DNA from: Streptomyces sp. H27-H5
GTDB lineage: Bacteria > Actinomycetota > Actinomycetes > Streptomycetales > Streptomycetaceae
Length of the DNA: 53,114 nucleotides
Direction: 5' to 3'
Assembly (NCBI RefSeq): GCF_026627505.1
Contig: NZ_JAPNLK010000019.1
Location: forward strand, 56,443-109,556
Shown here: positions 22,814 to 30,706 of the stretch, in pieces
Numbering within the stretch: the first letter of the stretch is position 1
Layout: every line of letters starts with the position of its first letter
Notes under the pieces: model-generated
What the model was told of the DNA's origin: nothing
Database searches by the model: none
The model's input: the letters and a program-made list of their open reading frames with translations, nothing else
Made by a program: the position numbers and the translations under genes

Positions 22814-24451
22814 ATGGACCCGTTCGAACTCCCCGACGACATCACGGCACTGAACGACGAGGAGCTGTCCGCGCTCCTGTCCGGCGCGGTCGCCGCGTTC
22901 GACGCCCGGTCGACCTCCAGCTCCGTCACACCGAACGACCTCGCCGAACTCCGGTCCCTCGCCGCCGGGGTGGACTCCATCCGCACCGAGCAGGCCGCCC
23001 GAGTCGAGGCAGCCACCCAGGCCGCCGCCGAGATCGACGCCCTGGCCGCCCAGGTCCGAGGCAACGAGCCGGCCGGCACCCCGGCCGAGCCCGCCGAGGA
23101 GCCGACCGCCGCCGCCGAGCCGGCCCCCGCCCCGACTCCGGCACCGGCACCGGCCGCCCCGGCCGCGACCGCCTCCCTCGTGACGCGCCCGGCCCTCAAC
23201 CTCTCCGGGGTCCGCCGCCGTCAGCCGAGCGTCCTCCCCGAACCGCCGGCCCCGACGACCTCCATCACGGCGGCCGTCGACGTTCCCGGCTACACCCCCG
23301 GCCAGCCACTCGAATTCGGCGCCATCACGGCCGGCATCATCTCCCGCGCCAACGCCCTGAAGACAGCGGGCGGCGGCGTGGGCCAGGTCATCTCCTACCG
23401 GCACCCGTACCCGCAGGACATGATCGTCACGGACTCCTCCTCGGCACCCGAGGGCACCACCGTGGCCATGCACGCCGCGAACCAGCGACGCCTGCCCCAC
23501 GGCGACCTCGTCGCCTCCGGCGGCTGGTGCGCCCCGTCCGAGACCGTGTACGACATCACGGACATCGCCTGCCCGGACATGCTGTGGGACGCCCCCGAAA
23601 TCCAGCTCGCGCGCGGCGGTCTGCGCTACTTCAAGACGCCGTCGCTGGACGTCGCCGCCCTCACCTGGGTCCACACCGAGGCCGACGACATCGCCGGCAA
23701 CGAAAAGCCCTGCTTCAAGATCCCCTGCCCGGACCCCGTCGAGGCACGCTGTGAAGCGGTCGGCGTCTGCCTGGAATCCGGCATCCTCACCCAGCGCCAC
23801 TTCCCGGAACTGACGTCCTGGTACGTGCGCAACGCCATGGTCGCGCACGAGATCCGCCTTCGGTCGGTCCTGTTCGCCGCGGCCGTCGCCACAGCCACCC
23901 CCGTGGTCCTCACCGCGACGTTCGGCGCCCTGGCCCCCGTGTTCGCCGCCGTCGCCCTCCAGGCCGCCGACATGATCGAACGCCACAGCCTGTGTGAGTC
24001 CATCAGCCTGGAAGTCGTCTTCCCCTGGTGGTCCAGGAACCTGTTCCTCGCCGACCTCGCCCGCCGCAACGGCGTCGGCCTGGACCAGGTCAGCACGGCC
24101 ATGGTCCAGGACCTGTTCACCCCCCTCGGCGTCCGCATCCAGTGGGCACGCGGCCTGGCCCCGGCCGTCCCCACCGACATCGGCGGCCTGGTCCCCGCCG
24201 CCGACTGGCCGGCAGCGGTCAACTTCCTCATCTACCCCTCCGGCCAGCTCCAGATCGGCCGCGGCGAAGAAGTGAACCTGGGGGTGATCCACGACAGTTC
24301 GAAGTTCGTCACGAACGACTACACCGCTCTGTTCTCTGAGGAGTGCGTGACCCTCGTGGACCGCTCCGTGGACACGCGCATCGTCACCGTGCCCGTCTGC
24401 CCGTCCGGCGCCACCGGCGCACAGACCGTCATGACGTGCCCCGCAGCCTGA
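22814..24451 (+). CDS. Major capsid protein
   Basis: A 545-residue protein. Residues about 1-110 are acidic, helical and end in an Ala/Pro-rich linker, which looks like a built-in scaffold (delta) domain removed on maturation. The rest fits an HK97-type capsid: a glycine-rich PGYTPGQPLEFG segment near 160, long central helix near 355-400 (ALAPVFAAVALQAADMI), FPWWSRNLFLADLARRNG and NFLIYPSGQLQIGRGEEVNLG near the C-terminus. ATG 22814 follows GGAG; an upstream ATG at 22787 is possible. It has its own late promoter and a stem-loop after the stop, as expected for a highly expressed gene. Confidence 0.85.
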   Translation: MDPFELPDDITALNDEELSALLSGAVAAFDARSTSSSVTPNDLAELRSLAAGVDSIRTEQAARVEAATQAAAEIDALAAQVRGNEPAGTPAEPAEEPTAAAEPAPAPTPAPAPAAPAATASLVTRPALNLSGVRRRQPSVLPEPPAPTTSITAAVDVPGYTPGQPLEFGAITAGIISRANALKTAGGGVGQVISYRHPYPQDMIVTDSSSAPEGTTVAMHAANQRRLPHGDLVASGGWCAPSETVYDITDIACPDMLWDAPEIQLARGGLRYFKTPSLDVAALTWVHTEADDIAGNEKPCFKIPCPDPVEARCEAVGVCLESGILTQRHFPELTSWYVRNAMVAHEIRLRSVLFAAAVATATPVVLTATFGALAPVFAAVALQAADMIERHSLCESISLEVVFPWWSRNLFLADLARRNGVGLDQVSTAMVQDLFTPLGVRIQWARGLAPAVPTDIGGLVPAADWPAAVNFLIYPSGQLQIGRGEEVNLGVIHDSSKFVTNDYTALFSEECVTLVDRSVDTRIVTVPVCPSGATGAQTVMTCPAA

Positions 24452-24472
24452 CCTGCCCCCACCCCCCGCGAC

Positions 24473-24504
24473 GTGGCGGGCCCGACCTCAGCCGGGCCCG
24501 CCAC
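24473..24504 (+). terminator. Stem-loop after the major capsid gene
   Basis: A perfect 12-bp stem, GTGGCGGGCCCG with CGGGCCCGCCAC, around an eight-base loop. There is no T tract, so it may stabilise or partly attenuate the capsid transcript. Confidence 0.55.
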
Positions 24505-24526
24505 CAGCCCCGAACGGAGGTAGGCC

Positions 24527-25354
24527 ATGCCGTCCGCAGGACTACGGCGCAGCGTGGAGGCAATCCCCGGCACCCCGTTGCCTCACGGGATCCTCGGCGC
24601 CTGCTCCACGGTGACCGACGTCACCGACCCGCACGACCTCCTCGGGGTCGAGTGGCTCGCCCTCGGCTGCAACCCGGTCCGTGACACCGACTGGTGCCCG
24701 CCCGGGAACCCGCCGCCGGCCGTGGCACCGAAGGAGTTCGACCGGCCGGAGACCGAGGCCGCCGCCCCCCTCACCGTCTACACCGGCGCGGAGTGCTCCG
24801 CCCCGGGGTGGACGTACGAGGAGGCCGTCGAGCACGCTCTCGCCAACCTGGCGCTCGGGGAACAGGCCGGCGTCGAGGCCGCGTTCATGCGTACCTTCCT
24901 CGCCCCCAACGCCGACGACCTCACCCCCGCCGAGGGGCCCGTATCCGTGGCCCAGGGCGTGGCCGCGCTGGAAGGCTGCCTCGGGGAGCGATACGGCGGC
25001 GCCGGCACCCTCCACATTCCCACCGGAGCGGCGGCCCTCCTGGGCTGCTGCAACATCGCGCACGAGGACCCGGCCACAGGGGCGCTGCGCACCCTCACCG
25101 GGAACTGCGTCGTCATCGGGGCCGGCTACTCGGCCCTGAACATCGGCCCGGACGGACTCCCGGCAGACCCGGGTACGGCATGGCTGTACGCCACGGGGCC
25201 GCTCGTGATCCGCCGTGGCCCGGTCGATGTCATCCCGGACCGGAACGCCTCGGTCAACATCCGCACCAACGACCGGCGCGTCCTCGCGGAGCGGACCTAT
25301 GTGGTCGGCACGACGTGCGCGGTCTGCGCCATCAATGTCACCGTCTGCCCGTGA
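24527..25354 (+). CDS. Virion-associated protein next to capsid, family not recognised
   Basis: A 275-residue protein directly after the major capsid gene, behind CGGAGG. It has a central helical part (YEEAVEHALANLALGEQAGVEAAFMRTF), a VSVAQGVAALEGCLGERYGGAGTLHIP segment and a C-terminal beta-rich domain with CAVCAINVTVCP at the end. Such a helix-then-sheet layout next to the capsid gene fits a capsid-related or portal-ring structural protein. Nine or so cysteines are spread through it. Precise function is unknown. Confidence 0.7.
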   Translation: MPSAGLRRSVEAIPGTPLPHGILGACSTVTDVTDPHDLLGVEWLALGCNPVRDTDWCPPGNPPPAVAPKEFDRPETEAAAPLTVYTGAECSAPGWTYEEAVEHALANLALGEQAGVEAAFMRTFLAPNADDLTPAEGPVSVAQGVAALEGCLGERYGGAGTLHIPTGAAALLGCCNIAHEDPATGALRTLTGNCVVIGAGYSALNIGPDGLPADPGTAWLYATGPLVIRRGPVDVIPDRNASVNIRTNDRRVLAERTYVVGTTCAVCAINVTVCP

Positions 25355-25385
25355 ACCGCGGCCGGTCACCCCGGAGGGACAACCC

Positions 25386-25889
25386 TTGAACCTCGTCTAC
25401 GTCCAGCCGGCGCCCGCGCTGCGCCAGGCCTTCGCCCGCTGGGGCGTGGCCCAGGACCCCAAGGTGCGTACATCAGGGGCGCAAGAGTTCGCCGTCGCGG
25501 CCGCGCTGTTCACGCACGTGCCTGAGGAGTTGCTCCTCGGCTCGACGGTGGACGGGCACGAGTACGTGCCGGCTGGCCCCGACCCGGAGGAGCCGGGGGC
25601 CGCGACTGCCGTGTCCGGGTGCTCGGAGGAATGCGACGGCCGCCTGCCCCCGCTCCCCGTCTCCGGCTACCCGGAGGGCGCCGTCCCGCTCGACCTGGTC
25701 CTCGCGGACGGCGAGGAGGAGCCGCCGCACCCCCCGCCCGCCGACGAGCCGGCCGGTCGACCGGCGGACGACAGCCCGGACACCATCCCGTCAGACACCG
25801 CGTGCCCGGACTGTGACCGGACGTTCGGCAGCGCGCGGGGCCTGAAGACGCACCGTCGCACGGCGCACGCCACAGAGACCGAGGACTGA
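25386..25889 (+). CDS. Acidic protein with C-terminal C2H2 zinc finger
   Basis: A 167-residue protein. The likely start is TTG 25386, seven bases after GGAGGG; no in-frame ATG or GTG has a better site. The N-terminal third is folded, the middle is acidic and proline-rich, and the C-terminus is CPDCDRTFGSARGLKTH with a second histidine after RRTA, a C-x2-C-x12-H-x4-H finger of the eukaryotic kind. Such fingers are rare in bacteria but occur in some actinophages. It precedes the giant repeat protein and could be a virion-assembly factor. Confidence 0.65.
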   Translation: MNLVYVQPAPALRQAFARWGVAQDPKVRTSGAQEFAVAAALFTHVPEELLLGSTVDGHEYVPAGPDPEEPGAATAVSGCSEECDGRLPPLPVSGYPEGAVPLDLVLADGEEEPPHPPPADEPAGRPADDSPDTIPSDTACPDCDRTFGSARGLKTHRRTAHATETED

Positions 25890-25893
25890 CCCT

Positions 25894-28800
25894 ATGCCGA
25901 TCCAGCCCCTTCCCTGCGGCTCCGGTGGCGCCGGTGACGCGGGAGCCGACGTGGAACAGCTCCTGCTCTGCGACGTGCTGCCTGATGGCACGGTGGCCGG
26001 GTCGGCCATCGCGGTCTACGAGTACGACGAGTTCGGGACCGCCGTCGGCCCTCCGACGTTCGTTGACCCGGTCACCGGCGCCCCGTACGTCGCGCAGGGC
26101 GTCCTACAGCCATGCCCCGGTGACGTCGCCTGCGGGGCCCCGGTCCAGTTCTGTTTCAACTCCACCGGGCAGGTCGACCAGCCCGGCCGGATGTACGACA
26201 CGACCCTGACCATCGCGCAGGGCTTCGCCGTGCAGAGCCTCATCAATGACCTGGTGGACACCCCGCTCAACATCGTGTGGGAGGTCACCGACCCGGACGG
26301 CACCGCGTTCGCCGCCGATCTCCAGGCCGCGCTACAGAGCCAGTTCCCGGGGCAGACCGTCACCGTCACCCCCGGCGCCGTCGACCCGTGCGCCGGCGGT
26401 GCGGCCGACTTCGCTGTCCACATCGAGTGCCTACGCCTCGACCAGGACCCGCCGAACCTGCTCCAGTTCCGGTACAACGGCGGCCGAGACCTGATCATCA
26501 ACCCGGCGTTCCTGAGCGTCCCGGACACGGGGCAGTTCGCGTTCCTGAAGCGGCAGGACGGCGTCAGCGGCGTCGCCACGGGCGACGTGCTGTGCACGAA
26601 CGTCGCCAACAGGGGCTGGGAAACGAACGACATCAACCAGTCGTTCGAGACGTGGGGACCGCCGTCCAGCACGCAGAACGTGCTGGCCGCCACAACGCCC
26701 CCGCCTCGCGGGACGGTCGTTCAGGAAATCAACTCCTACGGCTCCGGCGCGCAGACCGAAGACCCCGGGTTCGGCAACGACCCCAACACGATCTGGCAGA
26801 CGTTCACGGTCCCGGCGGGCGGAAACTTCACCGTCCGGGTCGTGGTCGGCGGCCGGGCCTCGGTCGAGAACATCGCGATCAAGCTGTCCACGGGGGATGT
26901 CGACGACGCCGGTATCGGCGACATCATCAATACATCCGTCAACGCCGGGCAGGTCACCACGCAGAGCCCGGCCGGGCTGAACGACGGGAGCGGCACGGCC
27001 GGCCCGTGGACCACCTTCAACCAGACCGTGCCGCTCACGGCCGGCGTCTACACCCTCGCGTTCACCGGCCCGCAGAAGCCTGCGGGAACAGGCGGCAACG
27101 CCTTCGGTGGTCTGTTCACCGACATGCGGGTATTCCAGGACTCCCCGAACACGATCCAGAACTTCACGAACGACGATGACACCTGTGTCGTGCCCACCTC
27201 GGAGACATCCACGGTCTGCGAGTTCTGGGCGCCGCGCTGCTCCAACGGCGAGATCGTCGGCTGGTACAACGTGGCCGACGGCGAGGACTTGACGAACGCC
27301 CAGTTCTGGGCGCAGGTCCCCGCCCCCACCTGCTGCACCGGCACGTCGGACGGTGGGTCCTCCTCCGTCGGGAACCTGGTGCACACGTACCTGGTCTGCG
27401 GCACGCTGAACGGCGAGACGCGGACCATGTCCCGGGTCGTGGTCTCCGACCAGTCCGGTGGCATCATCGCCGACAGCTTCATCGACACCGACGGTGGCCC
27501 GGTCACCCCCGACACCTGGCAGCCCGGCGACTGCTCCGGAGACTCCCCGATCGTCGGCGAGTTCATCCTCTGCGACGACAACGGGCCGTTCATCCGCAAG
27601 CTGCTACAGAACGCCCAGGGCGCCGTCACGGCCGTCGTGAACCTGACCCTCGCCGGCGCCCCGTACGTACCCGTCGGCGCCGTCGTGCGCTGCGACTGCA
27701 CGCCCCTCGTCCTCGGCGAGGTCTGCATCGCCTCGACCGACTTCCCCGGCCTGACCTTGCCTGCCTCCGCCGTGCAGGCCTGTGACGGGACCGTGGCGTA
27801 CATCAATGCCGCGACGGGCCTCCCGTGGCCGAACACCACGGGCGTGGTCGTCTGCCAGGCGCCCAACGTCCTCTGGGAGGAAGTCCTCTGCGACGGCGGC
27901 GCCGACGACGCCCCGTTCCGGCGGGTCTACACGCTCAATGCACTCGGGTCGGTGACGCAGTACGACGAGACTTTGGACGGCGCCCCGTACCTCGTCATCG
28001 GCCCGGCCGGCCGGTGTGACTGCCAGCCGTTCACCCTCGGGGAGGTCTGCTACCAGGCGGCCGAGGCCGGGACGGCGCGCGCCGACAACTGGGCGGGCGC
28101 CACATCCAACCCGGTGGCCGGCGGGGACCTGTGGACGAACTCGGCCTTCGCCGGAGCCGGGATCACCGTCACGCAGGAGATCATCGGCACCTCGGTGCTG
28201 ATCGCGAACTCGATCGAGACCGCGACGCCCGCCAACGGTCAGACCGGCGTGACGATCGACCTCGGCGCGCCGCGACTGAACGCCACCATCCAGCTCGACG
28301 TGTTCGGCTCGGCCTCCACTGAGCGGCTCCGCAACATCAGCCCTCCGTTCGACAGCGTCACCGGTAACGGGGTGGCGGTCCTCGGGAACACGGGCGTGGA
28401 CGGCGGACCAGCCGGGGACGGAACGATCGTCCTCACGTTCGCCGGCCCGGTCCAGACGATCACCTACGACATCCTCGCCGGGCCGCCCGGGTCCGGGATC
28501 CGGCAGTCCACGATCACGTTCGACGAGATCGTCCCGGCCGCGACCGTCTCGCGGGCCGCGCGGGTGCAGAACTGCGACGGGACGACGTCCCTGACCGACC
28601 TGGAGACCGGCGAGACGTCCAGCGCCCTGGGCGCGACCATCGTCGCCTGCCCGGCGGACGTGGACGTCGAGGACCAAGTCCTGTGCGACCTGCCCTCCGG
28701 CGTCGCGTTCCTGCGCCGCTACACCTACGACGAGACGACCGGCGCGTTCGTCTCCGCGACGGACACGACCCTGAACGGGACGACCCCGTACGTCGTCGTC

Positions 28801-29460
28801 GGCACCGCCGGCATCTGCACCCCTGCGGTCACCGTCGAGCGTGACCCCGAGATCCAGGTTCTGTGCGACCTGCCTACGGGTGTCGCGTTCCTGCGCCGGT
28901 ACACCTACGACGAGGCCACCGGGGCGTTCGTCTCCGCGACGGACACGACCCTGAACGGGACGACCCCGTATGCCGTCGTCGGCACCGCCGGTATCTGCGC
29001 CCCTGCGGTCACCGTCGAGCGTGACCCCGAGATCCAGGTTCTGTGCGACCTGCCTACGGGTGTCGCGTTCCTGCGCCGGTACACCTACGACGAGGCCACC
29101 GGCGCGTTCGTCTCCGCGACGGACACCACCCTGAACGGGACGACGCCGTACGTCGTCGTCGGCACAGCCGGCATCTGCAACGCCAGTCAGACCCCGGCCA
29201 CGCTCAACAGCCAGCACAAGGACGTGGTCCCCGGGAACCCGTGGGTGCCGGCGAACAACACGACCGGCGTGCTTACCTCAATCACCTATTCGATCTTGTC
29301 CGGCACCGGCACTGTCACGGACGCCGACGGAACCGTGATCGCGACCCTGCCCGCCGGCCTGTCGACTACGTGGGAGGCGCAGGACGAGAACACCCTCACC
29401 CCGCCTACCTCGATCGCCTCCGTCGGCGGCCGGATCTACGTGACCTGGACTTCAAGGTGA
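25894..29460 (+). CDS. Giant repeat-containing virion protein (candidate adhesin or decoration)
   Basis: A 1188-residue beta-rich protein. At least six copies of one motif occur, roughly LLCD..G.PFLRRYTYD..GAFVSATDTTLNG.PYVVVG..GIC, one near residue 20, two near 550-660 and three tandem 60-residue copies at about residues 923-1095. Between them are jelly-roll-like segments (TVPAGGNFTVRVVVGGRASVE, about residue 305, and a TPANGQTGVTIDLGAP segment near 780). The many paired cysteines suggest disulfide-stabilised domains outside the cell. The C-terminus ends in an Ig-like STTWEAQ..LTPPTS strand pattern. The position after capsid genes suggests a capsid fibre or adhesin, but this is inference. 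No catalytic motif is visible. Confidence 0.7.
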   Translation: MPIQPLPCGSGGAGDAGADVEQLLLCDVLPDGTVAGSAIAVYEYDEFGTAVGPPTFVDPVTGAPYVAQGVLQPCPGDVACGAPVQFCFNSTGQVDQPGRMYDTTLTIAQGFAVQSLINDLVDTPLNIVWEVTDPDGTAFAADLQAALQSQFPGQTVTVTPGAVDPCAGGAADFAVHIECLRLDQDPPNLLQFRYNGGRDLIINPAFLSVPDTGQFAFLKRQDGVSGVATGDVLCTNVANRGWETNDINQSFETWGPPSSTQNVLAATTPPPRGTVVQEINSYGSGAQTEDPGFGNDPNTIWQTFTVPAGGNFTVRVVVGGRASVENIAIKLSTGDVDDAGIGDIINTSVNAGQVTTQSPAGLNDGSGTAGPWTTFNQTVPLTAGVYTLAFTGPQKPAGTGGNAFGGLFTDMRVFQDSPNTIQNFTNDDDTCVVPTSETSTVCEFWAPRCSNGEIVGWYNVADGEDLTNAQFWAQVPAPTCCTGTSDGGSSSVGNLVHTYLVCGTLNGETRTMSRVVVSDQSGGIIADSFIDTDGGPVTPDTWQPGDCSGDSPIVGEFILCDDNGPFIRKLLQNAQGAVTAVVNLTLAGAPYVPVGAVVRCDCTPLVLGEVCIASTDFPGLTLPASAVQACDGTVAYINAATGLPWPNTTGVVVCQAPNVLWEEVLCDGGADDAPFRRVYTLNALGSVTQYDETLDGAPYLVIGPAGRCDCQPFTLGEVCYQAAEAGTARADNWAGATSNPVAGGDLWTNSAFAGAGITVTQEIIGTSVLIANSIETATPANGQTGVTIDLGAPRLNATIQLDVFGSASTERLRNISPPFDSVTGNGVAVLGNTGVDGGPAGDGTIVLTFAGPVQTITYDILAGPPGSGIRQSTITFDEIVPAATVSRAARVQNCDGTTSLTDLETGETSSALGATIVACPADVDVEDQVLCDLPSGVAFLRRYTYDETTGAFVSATDTTLNGTTPYVVVGTAGICTPAVTVERDPEIQVLCDLPTGVAFLRRYTYDEATGAFVSATDTTLNGTTPYAVVGTAGICAPAVTVERDPEIQVLCDLPTGVAFLRRYTYDEATGAFVSATDTTLNGTTPYVVVGTAGICNASQTPATLNSQHKDVVPGNPWVPANNTTGVLTSITYSILSGTGTVTDADGTVIATLPAGLSTTWEAQDENTLTPPTSIASVGGRIYVTWTSR
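28663..29180 (+). repeat. Tandem 180-bp repeat in the giant virion gene
   Basis: Three direct 180-bp units begin at 28663, 28843 and 29023. Units 2 and 3 are nearly identical over their first 120 bases, including CTGTGCGACCTGCCTACGGG; unit 1 differs at synonymous sites. This points to a recent duplication of one 60-residue module. Confidence 0.85.
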
Positions 29461-29467
29461 GGGGCTG

Positions 29468-30094
29468 GTGAGTACCGAGGGATCGGCGACCCCGAAGCCG
29501 CCATGCTTCGGGCCGTCCCCGGCCGGCGTCACAGACCTGACGCTGACCGGCTACGCCTTCACCTCGATCGAGGCGGGGGACGCCCAGCACAAGGAGCTTG
29601 GGGCGTTCAGCGTCGCGCCGGTCGGCCTCGGCGTGGGGACGACCCTGGGCGTCGGCGGCATGTACTACCCGGGGCCGACCGCGCCCACAAGCGGCGTGCC
29701 GTGCGGCGGCGGCCGGAACGTCTCGTTCGCCTGGACGGGGACCCCGATCCAGTCGCTGACGTTCTCGTACGGGAACCTGACCCACCCGGCAACGCCCATC
29801 GCCGGGGCCTGGCTGGCGCTCTCCGCGCCGTCCCTGGGCGGGATCATCTCCTGGTCCGCCGCCATGTCCACGGGCCGTCTCCTGCCCGGTGAACGGGTCA
29901 TCAGCGAGGTACTGCCCGGGAACCGGTTCGCGATCCTCCAACACGTCTCCGGCCCGTCGAACACGAACGCCCCGTTCGTCTCGCCGGCCGGGTGCCTCCC
30001 CTACGCACAGGCCATCGGAGTCCACAGCGGGAGCGTGTCCACCACCGACTATCCGCTCGTGTTCCGGGTCGACTTCTTCGAGGGGGCCAGCTGA
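29468..30094 (+). CDS. Virion-associated beta protein, paralogue 1
   Basis: A 208-residue beta-rich protein starting at GTG 29468, seven bases after the giant gene stop. Its C-terminal half (LGGIISWSAAMSTGRLLPGE onward) closely matches the next protein: GERVISEVLPGNRFAILQHV, SGPSNTNAPF and VFRVDFFEG. Family not recognised. It overlaps the next start codon, so the pair is co-translated and probably assembles together or at neighbouring sites on the virion. Confidence 0.7.
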   Translation: MSTEGSATPKPPCFGPSPAGVTDLTLTGYAFTSIEAGDAQHKELGAFSVAPVGLGVGTTLGVGGMYYPGPTAPTSGVPCGGGRNVSFAWTGTPIQSLTFSYGNLTHPATPIAGAWLALSAPSLGGIISWSAAMSTGRLLPGERVISEVLPGNRFAILQHVSGPSNTNAPFVSPAGCLPYAQAIGVHSGSVSTTDYPLVFRVDFFEGAS

Positions 30095-30696
30095 TGGGCA
30101 CCGGCGGCGTATACAAGCAGCTCGGCCCCGGGCCCTTCGAGGTGTCCGACCTCCACCTACTCGGCAAGGCCTTCGACTCCCCGGCGTCCGGTGGCGCGTC
30201 GGACGAGTACATCGGCGCGTTCACCACGCCTCCGGCCACGCTCGGCACGGGCACCGTCCAGAGCGGCGTTTACTACCACGTGTCGGCCGCTGCCCCGGTT
30301 TCGGTCGGCTGCGGCGGCCGGGACCTCGTCCTGGACTGGACGGCCCCCATGACCGGTATCGGCATGGAGTTCGGCAACGGCCTGACCGCGGCCACGGTGG
30401 GCGGCGTCGAGCTGTCGTTGTCCTCCGCCCAGCTCGGCGGCATCATCCGGTGGCCGGCGAGAGGCAACGGCCGCATGCTGCCCGGCGAGCGGGTCATGAG
30501 CGACGTCCTACCGACCGGCCGCTATGCCGTGTTCACGTACCTGTCGGGGCCCTCGAACGCGAACGCCCCGTTCTTCGAAACGCTCTGCGGCGTCCCGGCC
30601 CGCTCGGGGATCGGCCTGCACCGGTCGAACGTCTCCGTCGCGGATCAGCCGATCACGTGGCGCCTCGATTTCCTTGACGCCGTATGCCTGCCCTGA
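30094..30696 (+). CDS. Virion-associated beta protein, paralogue 2
   Basis: A 200-residue tandem paralogue of the preceding gene. It shares LGGIIRWPARGNGRMLPGER, VMSDVLPTGRYAVFTYL, SGPSNANAPF and TWRLDFLDA. The N-terminus differs more (GGVYKQLGPGPFEVSDLHLL). ATG 30094 overlaps the previous TGA. Function unknown; a decoration or fibre tip role is plausible. Confidence 0.7.
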   Translation: MGTGGVYKQLGPGPFEVSDLHLLGKAFDSPASGGASDEYIGAFTTPPATLGTGTVQSGVYYHVSAAAPVSVGCGGRDLVLDWTAPMTGIGMEFGNGLTAATVGGVELSLSSAQLGGIIRWPARGNGRMLPGERVMSDVLPTGRYAVFTYLSGPSNANAPFFETLCGVPARSGIGLHRSNVSVADQPITWRLDFLDAVCLP

Positions 30697-30706
30697 GGAG
30701 AACCGC

